From assembly GCA_038373885.1 (NCBI GenBank), contig JAWZYV010010352.1, forward strand, positions 186,001 through 250,000: a stretch of DNA of 64,000 nt. Direction: 5' to 3'. Below are positions 54,969 through 64,000 of this stretch, piece by piece. Source of the DNA: Cheiracanthium punctorium. Its lineage: Eukaryota > Arthropoda > Arachnida > Araneae > Cheiracanthiidae. Below the pieces are notes generated by a model that did not search any database, was not told where the DNA came from, and saw only the letters and a list, made by a program, of their open reading frames with translations. The number at the start of each line of letters is the position of its first letter. Positions within the stretch are counted from its first letter, which is position 1. The position numbers and the translations under genes are program-made.

Positions 54969-55210
54969 GTAGAAAAACCTTTTCTCTGCAACTCTTATTG
55001 TCAGCTAAAGAATCTAAAGTCATCCTTTCATGGAAGTTTAACCTTGTATCTAGAGCAACCATATTTTATTTTGGATTAAAATTTTCTCATTAAAGTGTTA
55101 TCAAAGTTGTCAGTGATTTGAGAGTCAGAGTTAATTCCAATACTTTCCAATTCCCAAAACTTTTTTTAGTTGATCAGAAATTAAGCTTTCCTTTGTTAAC
55201 ACACCGAGTG

Positions 55211-55735
55211 TTATAAAGGAGTTACATTCAACCCTCCCCCAGTATCACCCTCCCCCTGAAAGCTCCAACCAAAAATTGTTTCAATTACCACTAAGTTCTT
55301 ACTTAAATGTTTTATTTTTCCAGATACAATATTGTAGTAGTAATCCGCTCCTATTAAAACAGTTACACCTTCCTTATGATCATAATCATGAGCCAATTGT
55401 AGGCCTTTAAAATGGCTCTGTACAATAGATTTTGTAATTATTGGGGGTGAAATATCGGAAACAGAAATGTTATCAGTGACTAATGCTTCAATTTCTATTT
55501 CTGAAACTGGTATTTCTCTATTTTTTAGCTTAACCTTGGCTATTTCAAATGTCTTCTCAATAGGAGTTTCATGACCAAAGGTAAATACTGAAAGTGGTTT
55601 CTTTACAACAACAGGAAAACCCAGTTTATCAGATATTTTCTTAGCTATGAAGGACCTCATGCTACCATTATCCAAAAGAAGATGAGCAGGCTCTAAGTGG
55701 TTCTGAAATAGAATTTCTGCAGCACAAGTTTGCAA
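55211..55735 (-). pseudogene. BEL/Pao aspartic protease
   Basis: 175 open codons: HLLLDNGSMRSFIAKKISDK carries the active-site loop D-N-G-S (Thr/Ser replaced by Asn, Asp kept). Later VTVLIGADYYYNIVSGKIKH and TIFGWSFQGEG are standard for the DUF1758/A17-type protease of Pao elements. The frame itself is open. Confidence 0.88.
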
Positions 55736-55744
55736 CGAAATTGT

Positions 55745-57185
55745 ATTACTACTGGTGGAATCTGAAACCGTAGAAAAAACCTGGGAGTTACTTAGTTTTT
55801 TCCTTGCTATTGCTTGGATTTACAATCAGCAATATAGCAAATGGCACGATTATGCTTCCCCCTATATTCTGTACATGTCATTTCCTTTTTCACACAGTCC
55901 CTAATTTGATGTTTAATTCCGAGACACAAAAAACATCATCCTAATCTAAGAAGGACCCTTTTCTACTCCTCAACATTAAAATTTTCACACAACTCAGAAT
56001 TATGTTCATTTTCGCAAAAACTACATTTGTTAAAAATATCAATATTAGCAGGCTATTTACTAGACTTAACAAATGTGATGAATTCATGAGCAGAACTATA
56101 ATTCTTTAATTCACTTTTAACTGGTCGATAACTAGGTGTTCTCGATCCAACGGGAGGGAGTCCTGATTTGTGAGAGGAGGGAGAGGCAGAATACTGTGTT
56201 ATCAATTTAGTAGTCGTAGTTGAGAGACAAGATGTCTTCTCACGGGACTGCACTTCTTTTTTAAGGAACTCCAGGAATTTTTCGACATCAGATAAAGCTA
56301 ATTCCTGCAGGTTTGTGCGATTGTACTCTAAACTAATATCACAAGGAATGATTTTCAGCAAAATAGGAATCAGCATACTACTATAACTTGCAGAAGAAAC
56401 CAAAAGAGCTAAAAGGCTTTGAACCTGTATTTCAATTTCATCATATAATATTCTTAATTTAACAACCTCATTTGAATATTAGCAAGTTTGAGTGTTTAGG
56501 CTGATTAATTTTTATTTTTTACCAACTATGCTAGAGCTGGGGATCGATCCCAGGACTGTCGCTTAGCGTGCAGATGCTCTACCACTGAGCTACTCTGGGA
56601 AGATTCCCAGATGAAATTTCTCGCATTAGAACCATTGGTAATATCATCTTTCTCTGCAAACCACAGATGGAACAGATGAACCAATTAATTCGCGACAACT
56701 CCATTTACACCACGGTAATTATACATATTTTTAGAAAGTAATTCTATCAACTTTCAAGTATATTAGGCAATTTGGAGTGTTTAGGCGATTAATTTTTATT
56801 TTTTACGAACTATGCAAAAAATTCCAGAGCTGGAGATCGAACCCAAGACTGCCGCTTAATGGAGTTGTCGCGAATTAATTGGTTCATCTGTTCCGTCTGT
56901 GGTTTGCAGAGAAAGATGATATTGCCAACGGTTCTAATGTAAGAAATTTCATCTGGGAATCGTCCTAGAATAGCTCAGTGGTAGAACATCCGCATGTTAA
57001 GCGGCAGTCCTGGATTCAATCACCAGCTCTGGAATTTTCCGTATAGTTCGAAAAAAAAAAAAAAAAATTAAACACTATTTTCAAATCTTCAATTACACAA
57101 CTATTGTATATCTCAAGCAGCTTCAAAAAAATATTTTCGTGAAACAATCTTACCGAACAGCAGGTTCAATTTCACTAGAATTCAT
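55745..57185 (-). pseudogene. BEL/Pao gag
   Basis: ATG at 57185 gives MNSSEIEPAVR, then decay and a SINE cluster (56480-57062). The frame resumes EVVKLRILYDEIEIQVQSLL and SDVEKFLEFLKKEVQSREK, the DUF1759-like region of BEL Gag, to a stop at 56053. Zinc fingers follow: KCSFCENEHNSELC, CFLCLGIKHQIRDC, and a third, CTEYRGKHNRAIC, in which the second Cys is Tyr. Stops at about 55960 and 55935 interrupt. Gag would package the RNA. Confidence 0.85.
56480..57062. mobile_element. cluster of three tRNA-like SINE copies in BEL gag
   Basis: Same family as 42121-42485. Copy one (minus) at about 56490-56700 has CAGAGTAGCTCAGTGGTAGA and CTGGGATCGATCCCCAGC. Copy two (minus) at about 56720-56862 keeps the 3' end and T arm but stops inside the tRNA part. 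Copy three (plus) at 56863-57062 has AGCTCAGTGGTAGAACATCC and ends in an A-run. A 5' extension (GTCGCGAATTAATTGGTTCA, CTGTGGTTTGCAGAGAAAGA) precedes the tRNA unit in copies one and three, so copies one and three are long inverted repeats. Confidence 0.85.
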
Positions 57186-57236
57186 TTTATTACAATCACC
57201 ATTTCATCAATCCTCCCGCCGGCAAGTTGAACCAGA

Positions 57237-57249
57237 GGCCAATGCACCA
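57237..57249 (-). promoter_or_regulatory. primer binding site complementary to tRNA-Gly
   Basis: TGGTGCATTGGCC read on the minus strand directly follows the 5' LTR and matches the complement of the glycine tRNA 3' end (GGCCAATGCACCA). Thirteen bases pair. Confidence 0.8.
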
Positions 57250-57527
57250 TTTTTCAAACTCACATTCAAGCTGGTTCAGTGGTAGTCAAATCTCTGTATC
57301 AAAGTCAAAAGTTCCACGAAAAGAAGCACAGGCTACTTAACATATAAACTGAACATAGGGAACAATAGGAACACAATCTATCACCACAAAATCAAAATCA
57401 GATAATCGAGCACGGTCCAGCCAACTAAACCGTCAAACTTTTTCGAGACTGAAGAATGAATATCAGTTCAATTATCCCACGCGAAGGAATCATGCCATCT
57501 ACATTTGTTAATTTAAACTAATTTACA
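57250..57527 (-). repeat. BEL/Pao 5' LTR
   Basis: Begins TGTAAATTAG at 57527 and ends next to the primer site at 57250. Divergence from the 3' LTR implies an insertion of some age. Confidence 0.9.
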
Positions 57528-57535
57528 AGAAGTGC

Positions 57536-58181
57536 AGACCACCCTCGGAAGGGAGAAGCAGAAGTGAGGGGGGGGGGATGAGATTGTGGATGGAGTGAAG
57601 TATGTTCCTCCCTCCACAGTAACTCTTCTATGCAATAGGCTGAGAACACAAGCTGATTTCTACCAGTTTCTGGTATTGCACTTTTAATCTGGAAGAGAAA
57701 TAGAGGAGACAGACTCTGTGTTGTGCAAGGAACACATGGGAGATTGATAAGCAGACAAAGATTACAATGGGAAATGTAGATTGACTGCTTTGCACAAGCA
57801 ATCTTGGCTGAAAAGATAAGAGTTACTTTTTGGTCCAAACTCTAACTAATGAGTTGAATTTCATCACAAAATCTGATTTTTTCCTTCAATTCCTTTGAGT
57901 TTATTAGACTTTGAGCAAAATTAATTTCCCTGACATTCTAGGTCTGTAGAAACCCTGTTAAAATAGAACTATAAATATGTAAGTTTTACAAGCTGCAACC
58001 TCCCTCCCCAGAACAAAAATTCTAGATGCCTCTGAAGGTGACAGTGGTAAATTTACTTTAAAAACTCATATTTATTTAGATAAAGGTTATAAAAAATAGG
58101 CTGCCAGGTAAGAGTTATAAAAATTTATAAATCTTAATTATTTGCACTAAAATAGAACAAGAGAAAACAAAATTAATTTAC
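57536..58181. other. intron DNA left of nischarin exon
   Basis: Unique-looking sequence with one G-run (about 57570). The donor of the exon at 58182 reads GTAAAT. No element ends recognised; a 106-codon frame (57838-57518) has no domain. Confidence 0.5.
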
Positions 58182-58377
58182 CTTTTAAGCTTTTAATTCT
58201 GTTTGAAGAAAGGTATAAGGAATGAATATTCCCCAATCTAGTATGTAGATAATCCAAATCTTCAATCTTATTATTTGACAGATTTATACATGATAAATCA
58301 GACAATGTTTCAAGATTTTCAATGACCTCAATGTCATTATAGCTCAAATCAAGGTAAGTAACTGAAGGCAATAATTT
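58182..58377 (-). CDS. NISCH: nischarin exon (LRRs), second of three seen
   Basis: Acceptor TTTTCTCTAG before 58377 and donor G/GTAAAT after 58182. In phase it reads KLLPSVTYLDLSYNDIEVIE, NLETLSDLSCINLSNNKIED and LDYLHTRLGNIHSLYLSSNR, three leucine-rich repeats. LHTKLGNIKTLNL in vertebrate nischarin is the diagnostic match. 196 bp, ending one base into a Gly codon completed at 32434, which proves the phase-1 join across the 25.7-kb intron. Confidence 0.93.
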
Positions 58378-58477
58378 CTAGAGAAAAAAAAATTAAAAAA
58401 ATGTATTTTATAAACTGATAGTTAAATAAAATATAATCAAAAATACTTGACATATTTGTTTTAAAAGGTATTCTTAC

Positions 58478-58705
58478 TATGGAGGAATCAATTCTTTCAA
58501 GAGAATTATGACTGAAATTTGCATAAGTAATATATTGCCACACAGGCCAGCTTTGAAAAGGAGGGCTGCTTGGTGACCAGTGCAAAATTCCACAAAGTAA
58601 AAAAGATGAAATTTCTTTTAAGGACTTGTGTATAATTAAAGTTTTCAGCCTTTTTCTTAATACATCTACAGAGATCAACTTTTCATACAGGCTACATTGA
58701 TTAAT
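58478..58705 (-). CDS. NISCH: nischarin exon (first LRR), first of three seen
   Basis: Acceptor TTTCTATAG before 58705 and donor ATA/GTAAGA after 58478; phase 0 at both ends; 76 codons. Reads INQCSLYEKLISVDVLRKRL, KTLIIHKSLKEISSFLLCGI and WPVWQYITYANFSHNSLERI. Human nischarin has the same order (RFSATSMKEVL..., [20 protein letters not shown]). STK11IP has a similar start of its LRRs, but the downstream exons fit nischarin better. The intron to the next exon is only 100 bp. The PX domain exons should lie right of this window. Confidence 0.9.
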
Positions 58706-59048
58706 CTATAGAAAAAAATAAAAACAATTTGAATTGATATTCTCATATCATACACAAAAAGAAGCTTAAAACATTTTACATAACATTACAATAATTACAT
58801 TTCTTATGCACACTTTAAGAATAATTGAACAAAAGTTTGTCATCTTTAACTAAATTTATAGTAAAAAATTAGCGATAGCCCCGGCATGATTGGAGGTGAT
58901 GGTGCTAAATGAGCTGTTAGATAACCAACATGCCTCCTTCATTTTTCCCTGTTCTTAAACTAAAAATTCTAACTTTTTGAGTGAAAAACAGTTTATCTTC
59001 TCTTTAAGCATTCCAAAATCAATAGTACACGAAGGACTGTGACCATAT
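58706..59048. other. intron DNA
   Basis: Nothing recognised between the exon acceptor and the Gypsy LTR. Confidence 0.5.
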
Positions 59049-60028
59049 TGTTATGAATTTCTGCCATTTAACTGTTAAAAATAGTTTCAAAATAGTAAAA
59101 AATAGTTTAATAGTTATAGTTTAAATTAAATAGTTAAATTTTAACAAACCTCAAATAGTTAAATTTTGCATTTTGTTGAATCAAAATCATTCAACTAGAA
59201 TGCAAGATATGAAGTTTTAGGTTTCCCTATTGGTTTACATAGGGTTTTCTAGAAATCATGAGAAATTTTGGTCCTAGACCTTAGCTAACCTCACTTTTAG
59301 GGACTTATTTTTGGTGCCAAATTTGGCAAAATTTCACCAAACTTCGTGACATTTAGGACATCTGGTACAATTTTTCCAATGGGGCCTGTATAGAAGTTTT
59401 TCCTGCATTAACATCACATAATATCACACCTTGTATTATTACTCTTCTAAGATGTAATCAAAAGGCGATTGTTTGGGGTCTTTCTACACATCCTGATTTT
59501 TCTAGAAAGTATGTCGGTGGGTATAAAAAGGCAGACAGACTGGGGAATTCAAGTTAGCATTCATCGAGCTTCTGATGAGTTAGTTGGCTGCATTGTTCTA
59601 TGAATTGTGCTATTGAAAGCTATAGTTTGCTCGCTTTTTGAAGCTTCGTTTTTAAGTGCTGTGTATAAATTCTTCATTGCTTAATCTTGAGGCACTCTTT
59701 ACGATTTCCCTCATAAGTTTCCACTGAATTTTTGCCTGTGGAAGTGTTTTATTTTGTGTGAGAATTCCAGCATTTGTGAAAGCTTTGGTACTGAGTGGAC
59801 TGCTATAAACAAGCTACTGGCTGTTAGTGCCTGTGAATTTTGTACAGTTGATTGTTCGACGAAGTTCTAAATGCAATAAAGTTCATGTTCCATCTTGACA
59901 AGTGGACTCTTTACCAGAATTTTCTACATCTACTGGACTTTAGAACGACGAACCCAAGAAACTAGTAGAATTCTCTGCAACATTTGGTGTCAGAATTGGG
60001 ATTCTAAAGAAAGACTTTAATTCACTAT

Positions 60029-61110
60029 ATGGTGTGGACAAGAAAAATGGAGGACCTTAGAAAACTGATATGATGAAGGAGATGAAATCCAGACATGAAG
60101 AGATGAAAACTGCACAAGAAAAGATAGAAGCCGGAAAAGAAGAAATGAAAGCCACACGCAATGAGGTGAAAGCCAGGGCCTTATTATTGCATGGGCAAAT
60201 TGGGACTTTGCCCAGGGCCCCCCGGCTAGAAAGAGCCCCCAATTTCAAATATTTTTCTGAATTTTTTTTTTTATATCAAAATTTTATGAAAAATGAAACA
60301 AATTTCACAGATGGGGCCTCCAAATTCATCAATGCCCGGGACCCCTGTTGGTCATAATCAGGCTCTGATGAAAGCCGGATCGGGAAATATGAAATCCACA
60401 CATGATGATGAAATCGGGACAGGAGAAGAAAACAGAAGTTGGATTGGAAGAGTTTAAAAAGCTACACATGATGAAGTGAAAACTGGATTGGAAGAGATAA
60501 AAGTCGTGCACAGCGATGTGAAAACCGGATTGGAAGAATTAAGACCTGCGCATAACAAGTTGAAATCCAGACTGGAGGAGAAAATACAAACAAATAAAAA
60601 TAATATGGAGAAAAGAATGTCACTCCTAGAAGAAAATCAAGCGAGAAATGTGAAAGAATCATGAGAAGATTTTAAGAAGAAAATTGAAGAAAAACTGGAC
60701 ATTCTCGTGAAGCTGGGAAAGTTACTAGGAAACATCAAGCTGTCATCCTGCTGCCCAGTAGTGAAAACTTATGATGGAAAGACTTCCTGGAAAGTGTACA
60801 TGACCGAATTTTTAATTGTTGCCAAAGCCAATGGTAGGGACAACTCAGAGAAAGCGAACCAACTGGCTGCTTTTCTTAGCGAAGACACAATAAATGTATT
60901 ACAAACTATTGGAGATATGAAGATTGGAGATTTTAATGCCATTGCCAGTACCTTGGAGCTCAAATTCAGGGAGAAGTGACAGAAAGAATATAGCAGAATC
61001 CAAGACCTGGAGAGACCCTTCAGGAGGTGGGCTGTGAGAAAACATCGGCATTCTGTTGAAGTGGTCACGGTCCAAGAGCATGCTGATACAGACACTGAGA
61101 GCCAGTGGCA
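60029..61110 (+). pseudogene. Gypsy gag, second copy
   Basis: MVWTRKMEDLRKLI meets a stop after a deletion relative to 5523, then coiled-coil units EEMKTAQEKIEAGKEEMKAT resume. After a MITE they continue EVKTGLEEIKVVHSDVKTGL and NNMEKRMSLLEENQ. The capsid start LVKLGKLLGNIKLSSC and TYDGKTSWKVYMTEFLIVAK follow (60707-60979), the part lost from the first copy. TGA at 60977-60979, then IQDLERPF joins RRWAVRKHRH, so about 130 codons are deleted compared with 7237-7420. Confidence 0.85.
60174..60367. mobile_element. 194-bp hAT MITE in gag
   Basis: GTGAAAGC (60166-60173) and ATGAAAGC (60368-60375) flank inverted ends CAGGGCCTTATTAT and CAGAGCCTGATTAT. The inside has GGGCAAATTGGGACTTTGCC and GGGGCC words. 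A similar text at about 12000 (GGGCAAACGGGGCAACTGCC) suggests a relative inside the 3'-LTR insertion. Confidence 0.88.
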
Positions 61111-61947
61111 GGGTAAGAAAAAAATTAACAGTGTTCAAAGCCAGTTTTGCGAGGCCCCCCCACCCTATTATTTTAAGTAGCAACTTTAGAGAGGGGGAGG
61201 GGTTCGTTTGAAAAGCTGTTTGTAACCCTTTTTTGTTATATTAAACAAAATAAGCACTAATAAATGTTGTACTGATAACTTATTTGATTTTTAAAAATAT
61301 GGAGTGACTACACTCAACTTTCCGTGCACTTGATATCAAGCGTTTAAATAAATTTCACTCAACTCAATCAGATCTAGTGTATAGGCTGCAATGCATAAGA
61401 ATACTTTTTTGTAGCCCTGCAAAAAACTAATGTGTACACTCACTAAAATTTAAGCAGTATGTAAGACAGTGACGTATAATATACTTACCTAATTTGATGT
61501 CAATCAAATGCACCATTTAGACACTAGCTCACTTTAAAAGATTTGCATTCTTAAGCCGTAATATATAAGAATTACTTCTTGCAAGACTGTGAACAAACTG
61601 TCAGCTCTACACATACAAAAATCTATGTAGACAATGAGACCATGACTTATAATATACATACCCAATTTGAGCTGAATCGAATGCAGCCTACAGACACTAG
61701 CTCACTTTCAGGAATTTCTGTACATGGGCCATAATGTAAAAGAGCACTCATTTGTTGCCCTGTCAAAAAACTATAAGTCCTATACACAGCAAAATCTATA
61801 CATGTTGTGTGACGATGACCTACAATATATATGAGCAATTTGAACTTCTTCGAATGTACCATTTAGACACTAGCTCATTTTAAACTATTTATGTCCAAAG
61901 GCTGTAATGTATATGAATTATTTTTTGCAATCCCATGAACAAAATAG

Positions 61948-63015
61948 TGTTGCAGAAAACTCTGCTTGATACTTGGGTTTGTTGTTCTAAAGTCCAGTAT
62001 GTGTAGGAAGTTCTAGAAAAGTCCATTTGTCCGGATGGAACTTGAAAATTTTTGCTTTTGAACTTCATCGAACAATCAGCTGTACAAAATTCACTGACAC
62101 TAATGGCAAGTAGCGTGCAGTCCGCTTAGTACAGAAGCTTCCAGAGATGCTGTAATTCACACACAAAATAAAACAGTACTACAAACTAAAATTCAGTGGA
62201 AATACTTGAGGAAAATCAGAAATAATTTCTCAATTCACACCAGCATTCGTCAACAAGCTTCTCGAATCAATCAAAATATTGCTTACAATAGCTTAATTTC
62301 AGGCAAATAAAGTGAACAGAACGGATATCTGTTTCGCTCACAGTCTACAGCAGGGGTGCCCAACCCAAATCGGTTGGTGGGCCAAGTAAAAATTTACTAA
62401 ACTGAGGTGGGCCACACATATCAAAATAAAGCAAGAAACATAGGCGTAACTTACTATGGGCAAGAGGGGGCAATTGTCTCCCCTAGACTTTTTGTGGCCC
62501 CTAATGTGCCGCACATTGGGCATGCCTTGTCTACAGCAAGACTGACTTTACTGGGGCAGTGTGCTGTCATATTTATAGGTGTCACAGAAGCTGGGAGAAA
62601 TTTCTTAAGAAAGGTTCCCTTTAAAGTGAAAGTTTTGATTACGTCATAGGAATACAGTTGAATCATTAGGCTATTATACAATCAAGGCATGGAAACAAAC
62701 ATTAGAGGCCCTATTGGTAAAATCATGCATATGTCCCAAATATCGCCAAGCTTGGGGACTTTTTGGCAAAAAATTGCCAAATTTAGAGCCAAAAAAACTC
62801 CCCAAAAGTGATGTTAGCTAAGATCTAGCATTAATATTTCTAGAGATTTTTAGGAAACCCTATGTTAATCAATGGAGATATCCAAAACTCCATATCTCCA
62901 GTTCTAGTTAACCGATTTTGATGCAACAAAATTCAAAATTTAATTATTTGATGCGTAGAATACGAATTACTAATTTAGCTCCCAGAAAAGCGGGTTGTCC
63001 CAAAATTTCGTAATA
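61948..63015 (-). repeat. solo Gypsy LTR, minus strand
   Basis: Minus strand starts TATTACGAAATTTTGGGACA at 63015 and ends GCAACA at 61948. It matches the LTRs at 4548 and 59049 throughout (GTTGCATCAAAATCGGTTAA, CTTGACA-like and GGACTTTAGAACAACAAACC near the end). A MITE at 62351-62528 lies within. No internal Gypsy sequence, so LTR-LTR recombination left a solo copy in the tandem array. Confidence 0.9.
62351..62528. mobile_element. 178-bp hAT MITE with perfect 8-bp duplication
   Basis: GTCTACAG at 62343-62350 and 62529-62536. Left end CAGGGGTGCCCAACC, right end inverted AAGGCATGCCCAATG. Contains GGTGGGCCAAGTAAAAATTT and GGTGGGCCACACATATC. Confidence 0.92.
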
Positions 63016-63655
63016 CTATCAACTCCACACATACCAAAATCTATGCAAATCATGTAACAGTGGCCTATTATTGACATGTCCAATTTGTACTCAATGGATT
63101 GCACCGTTTAGAAGCTAGCACACTTTCATGAATTTCCGTCCATTGACCATAATGTAAAATAAATCTTTTTTGCAGCCCTGTAAAAAAACTATAAATCCTA
63201 TACTCGCCAAAATCAATACTGATCTTGCAACGGTGACCTATAATATACATACCAAGTTTGAGCTCAATCAAATGCACCATTTAAACACTAGTGCGCTTTC
63301 AAGAATTTCTGCCCATAGGCCATACTATAAAAGAAATCTTTGTTGTAGCCTTTGTTGTAAAAAAAACTGTAAGTCCTATAGACACCAAAATCGTTTACCA
63401 GTTGTGAACGATGACCTATAATATGCATACCGAGTTTGAGCTCAATCGAATGCACCACTTAGGAGCTATCGTGCTCATTCAACTCACTCGCTCGCACACA
63501 CGCACGCATCTCATAAAAATAGTACAAATTATCTCAGAACACCTCAAAACGTGTAAATACACCAAAATCTCGAAGTCGAATTTTTTTATGATTACACTAC
63601 TTTCCTTACATTATACAAGTTCGGAAAGTAAAAATGACAATCTATTCATTTAAAT

Positions 63656-63834
63656 ACAGTAGAGCGCCGAAAATCCGGACGCCTAAAAACCGGAAATTTT
63701 TTGGATTTCAGTTTTTTCCCTTCCCTCAAAAAAAAAAAATAAAAAATAGATAAACTACAGGATGCTCAAGCATTAGACTAGTTTGTTATCATAACAATAG
63801 CGTCAATATATATATATATATATATATATACACG

Positions 63835-63868
<34 letters not shown>

Positions 63869-63873
63869 GTATA

Positions 63874-63915
<42 letters not shown>

Positions 63916-64000
63916 AAAACCTCAGGATAAAATCTAACTCGTGACCTAACTTTCCTTCTTTGCATTCCAAAGATTTAACTGTTATTTCTAAACAGAAACG
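63656..64000 (+). mobile_element. Tigger-like element, left end, runs off window
   Basis: TA-CAGTAGAGCGCCGAAAATC at 63656, followed by AAACCGGAAATTTTTTGG, is the opening style of pogo/Tigger elements (compare 436). A TA/CA microsatellite at 63807-63912 lies within it. The rest is outside the window. Confidence 0.7.
63805..63912. repeat. compound (TA)n(CA)n(TA)n microsatellite
   Basis: TA repeats, a CACGCACACA run, then TA repeats with two GTA interruptions. Confidence 0.97.

Larger units (their letters stand above)
51190..57527 (-). mobile_element. BEL/Pao LTR retrotransposon
   Basis: LTRs of 283 bp (51190-51472, 3') and 278 bp (57250-57527, 5') enclose gag, protease, RT, RNase H and integrase on the minus strand, in the order of BEL/Pao. 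AGAAGTGC flanks both sides (51182-51189, 57528-57535). The polypurine-like AGTGGGGAGCAT precedes the 3' LTR. It sits in the nischarin intron, opposite in no way to the gene: both are on the minus strand. Stops, shifts and a SINE cluster in gag make it inactive. Confidence 0.93.
59049..61110 (+). mobile_element. second Gypsy copy, 3' truncated
   Basis: LTR 59049-59982 (934 bp, TGTTATG...GCAACA), primer site at 59985, and gag to about 61110, then unrelated sequence. No pol or 3' LTR. The same CCATAT precedes the LTR as at 4542, so the family may prefer such targets. Confidence 0.9.
61330..63490. repeat. 173-bp tandem array, six units, split by a solo LTR
   Basis: CACTAGCTCACTTT-type phrases recur at about 61522, 61695, 61868, 63114, 63286 and 63462, each with GTRCACCATTTAGA before and CCATAATGTAAAAG, GCCCTGTAAAAAAACTATAA and CACCAAAATCTAT after. 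The gap between units three and four is about 1245 bp; subtracting the solo LTR (1068) leaves 176, one unit. Units are diverged by roughly 15-25%. No coding. Confidence 0.88.

Noticed and set aside
57518..57838. 106-codon minus frame next to a nischarin exon as an extra exon
   Set aside because: No splice sites in phase, no LRR pattern, and its end runs into the BEL LTR flank.

Overview
This window is nuclear DNA from a large, AT-rich, repeat-dominated animal genome. Spliced exons with GT/AG introns, tRNA-derived SINEs, and many hAT, Tc1/mariner, Gypsy, BEL/Pao and Copia relics fit an arthropod. A chelicerate such as a spider is my best guess from element style, but this is inference. Nothing prokaryotic is present.

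The only host gene I can support is a nischarin orthologue on the minus strand. Three consecutive exons, 58705-58478, 58377-58182 and 32434-32247, splice in frame (phases 0 and 1) into a leucine-rich-repeat segment. The second intron is 25.7 kb and is packed with nested transposons. The gene's 5' exons should lie right of the window. Its later 3' exons lie left of 32247, either hidden in the repeats or outside the window.

Layout. 1-1129: start of a mariner transposase, split by a Tigger-like element. 1525-4275: a decayed hAT element with a three-copy 3' repeat. 4548-13619: a complete but dead Gypsy retrotransposon with tRNA-Leu primer site and ATAT target duplication; a Tc1 element and a hAT MITE sit in gag, and a 1.4-kb element sits in the 3' LTR. 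13620-20016: mostly featureless AT-rich DNA, a Tigger-like element, and a minus-strand relic of a YqaJ/lambda-type exonuclease. 20017-31793: one Tigger element whose transposase is in three pieces, forced apart by a 4.5-kb block (21.03-25.49 kb) carrying a 1.17-kb tandem duplication, and by a 4.5-kb fold-back insertion (26114-30619) that itself holds a 1200-bp Helitron. 32247-32434: nischarin exon. 33250-33880: an internally deleted hAT derivative. 35091-48324: a probable single hAT element swollen by a Copia copy, a MULE-like element, a palindromic SINE, hAT MITEs and a triplicated LINE fragment. 50060-50412: another hAT-like relic. 51190-57527: a BEL/Pao element on the minus strand with a SINE pile-up in gag. 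58182-58705: two nischarin exons. 59049-61110: a second Gypsy copy. 61330-63490: a 173-bp tandem array split by a solo LTR. 63656-64000: start of another Tigger-like element plus microsatellite.

The value of the window is stratigraphic. Many insertions keep exact target duplications, so their order can be read. No undescribed multigene system was found. The less usual items are the palindromic tRNA-SINE insertion with an 18-bp target duplication, the exonuclease relic, the long fold-back insertion, and the zinc-finger-plus-dimerisation hAT derivative.
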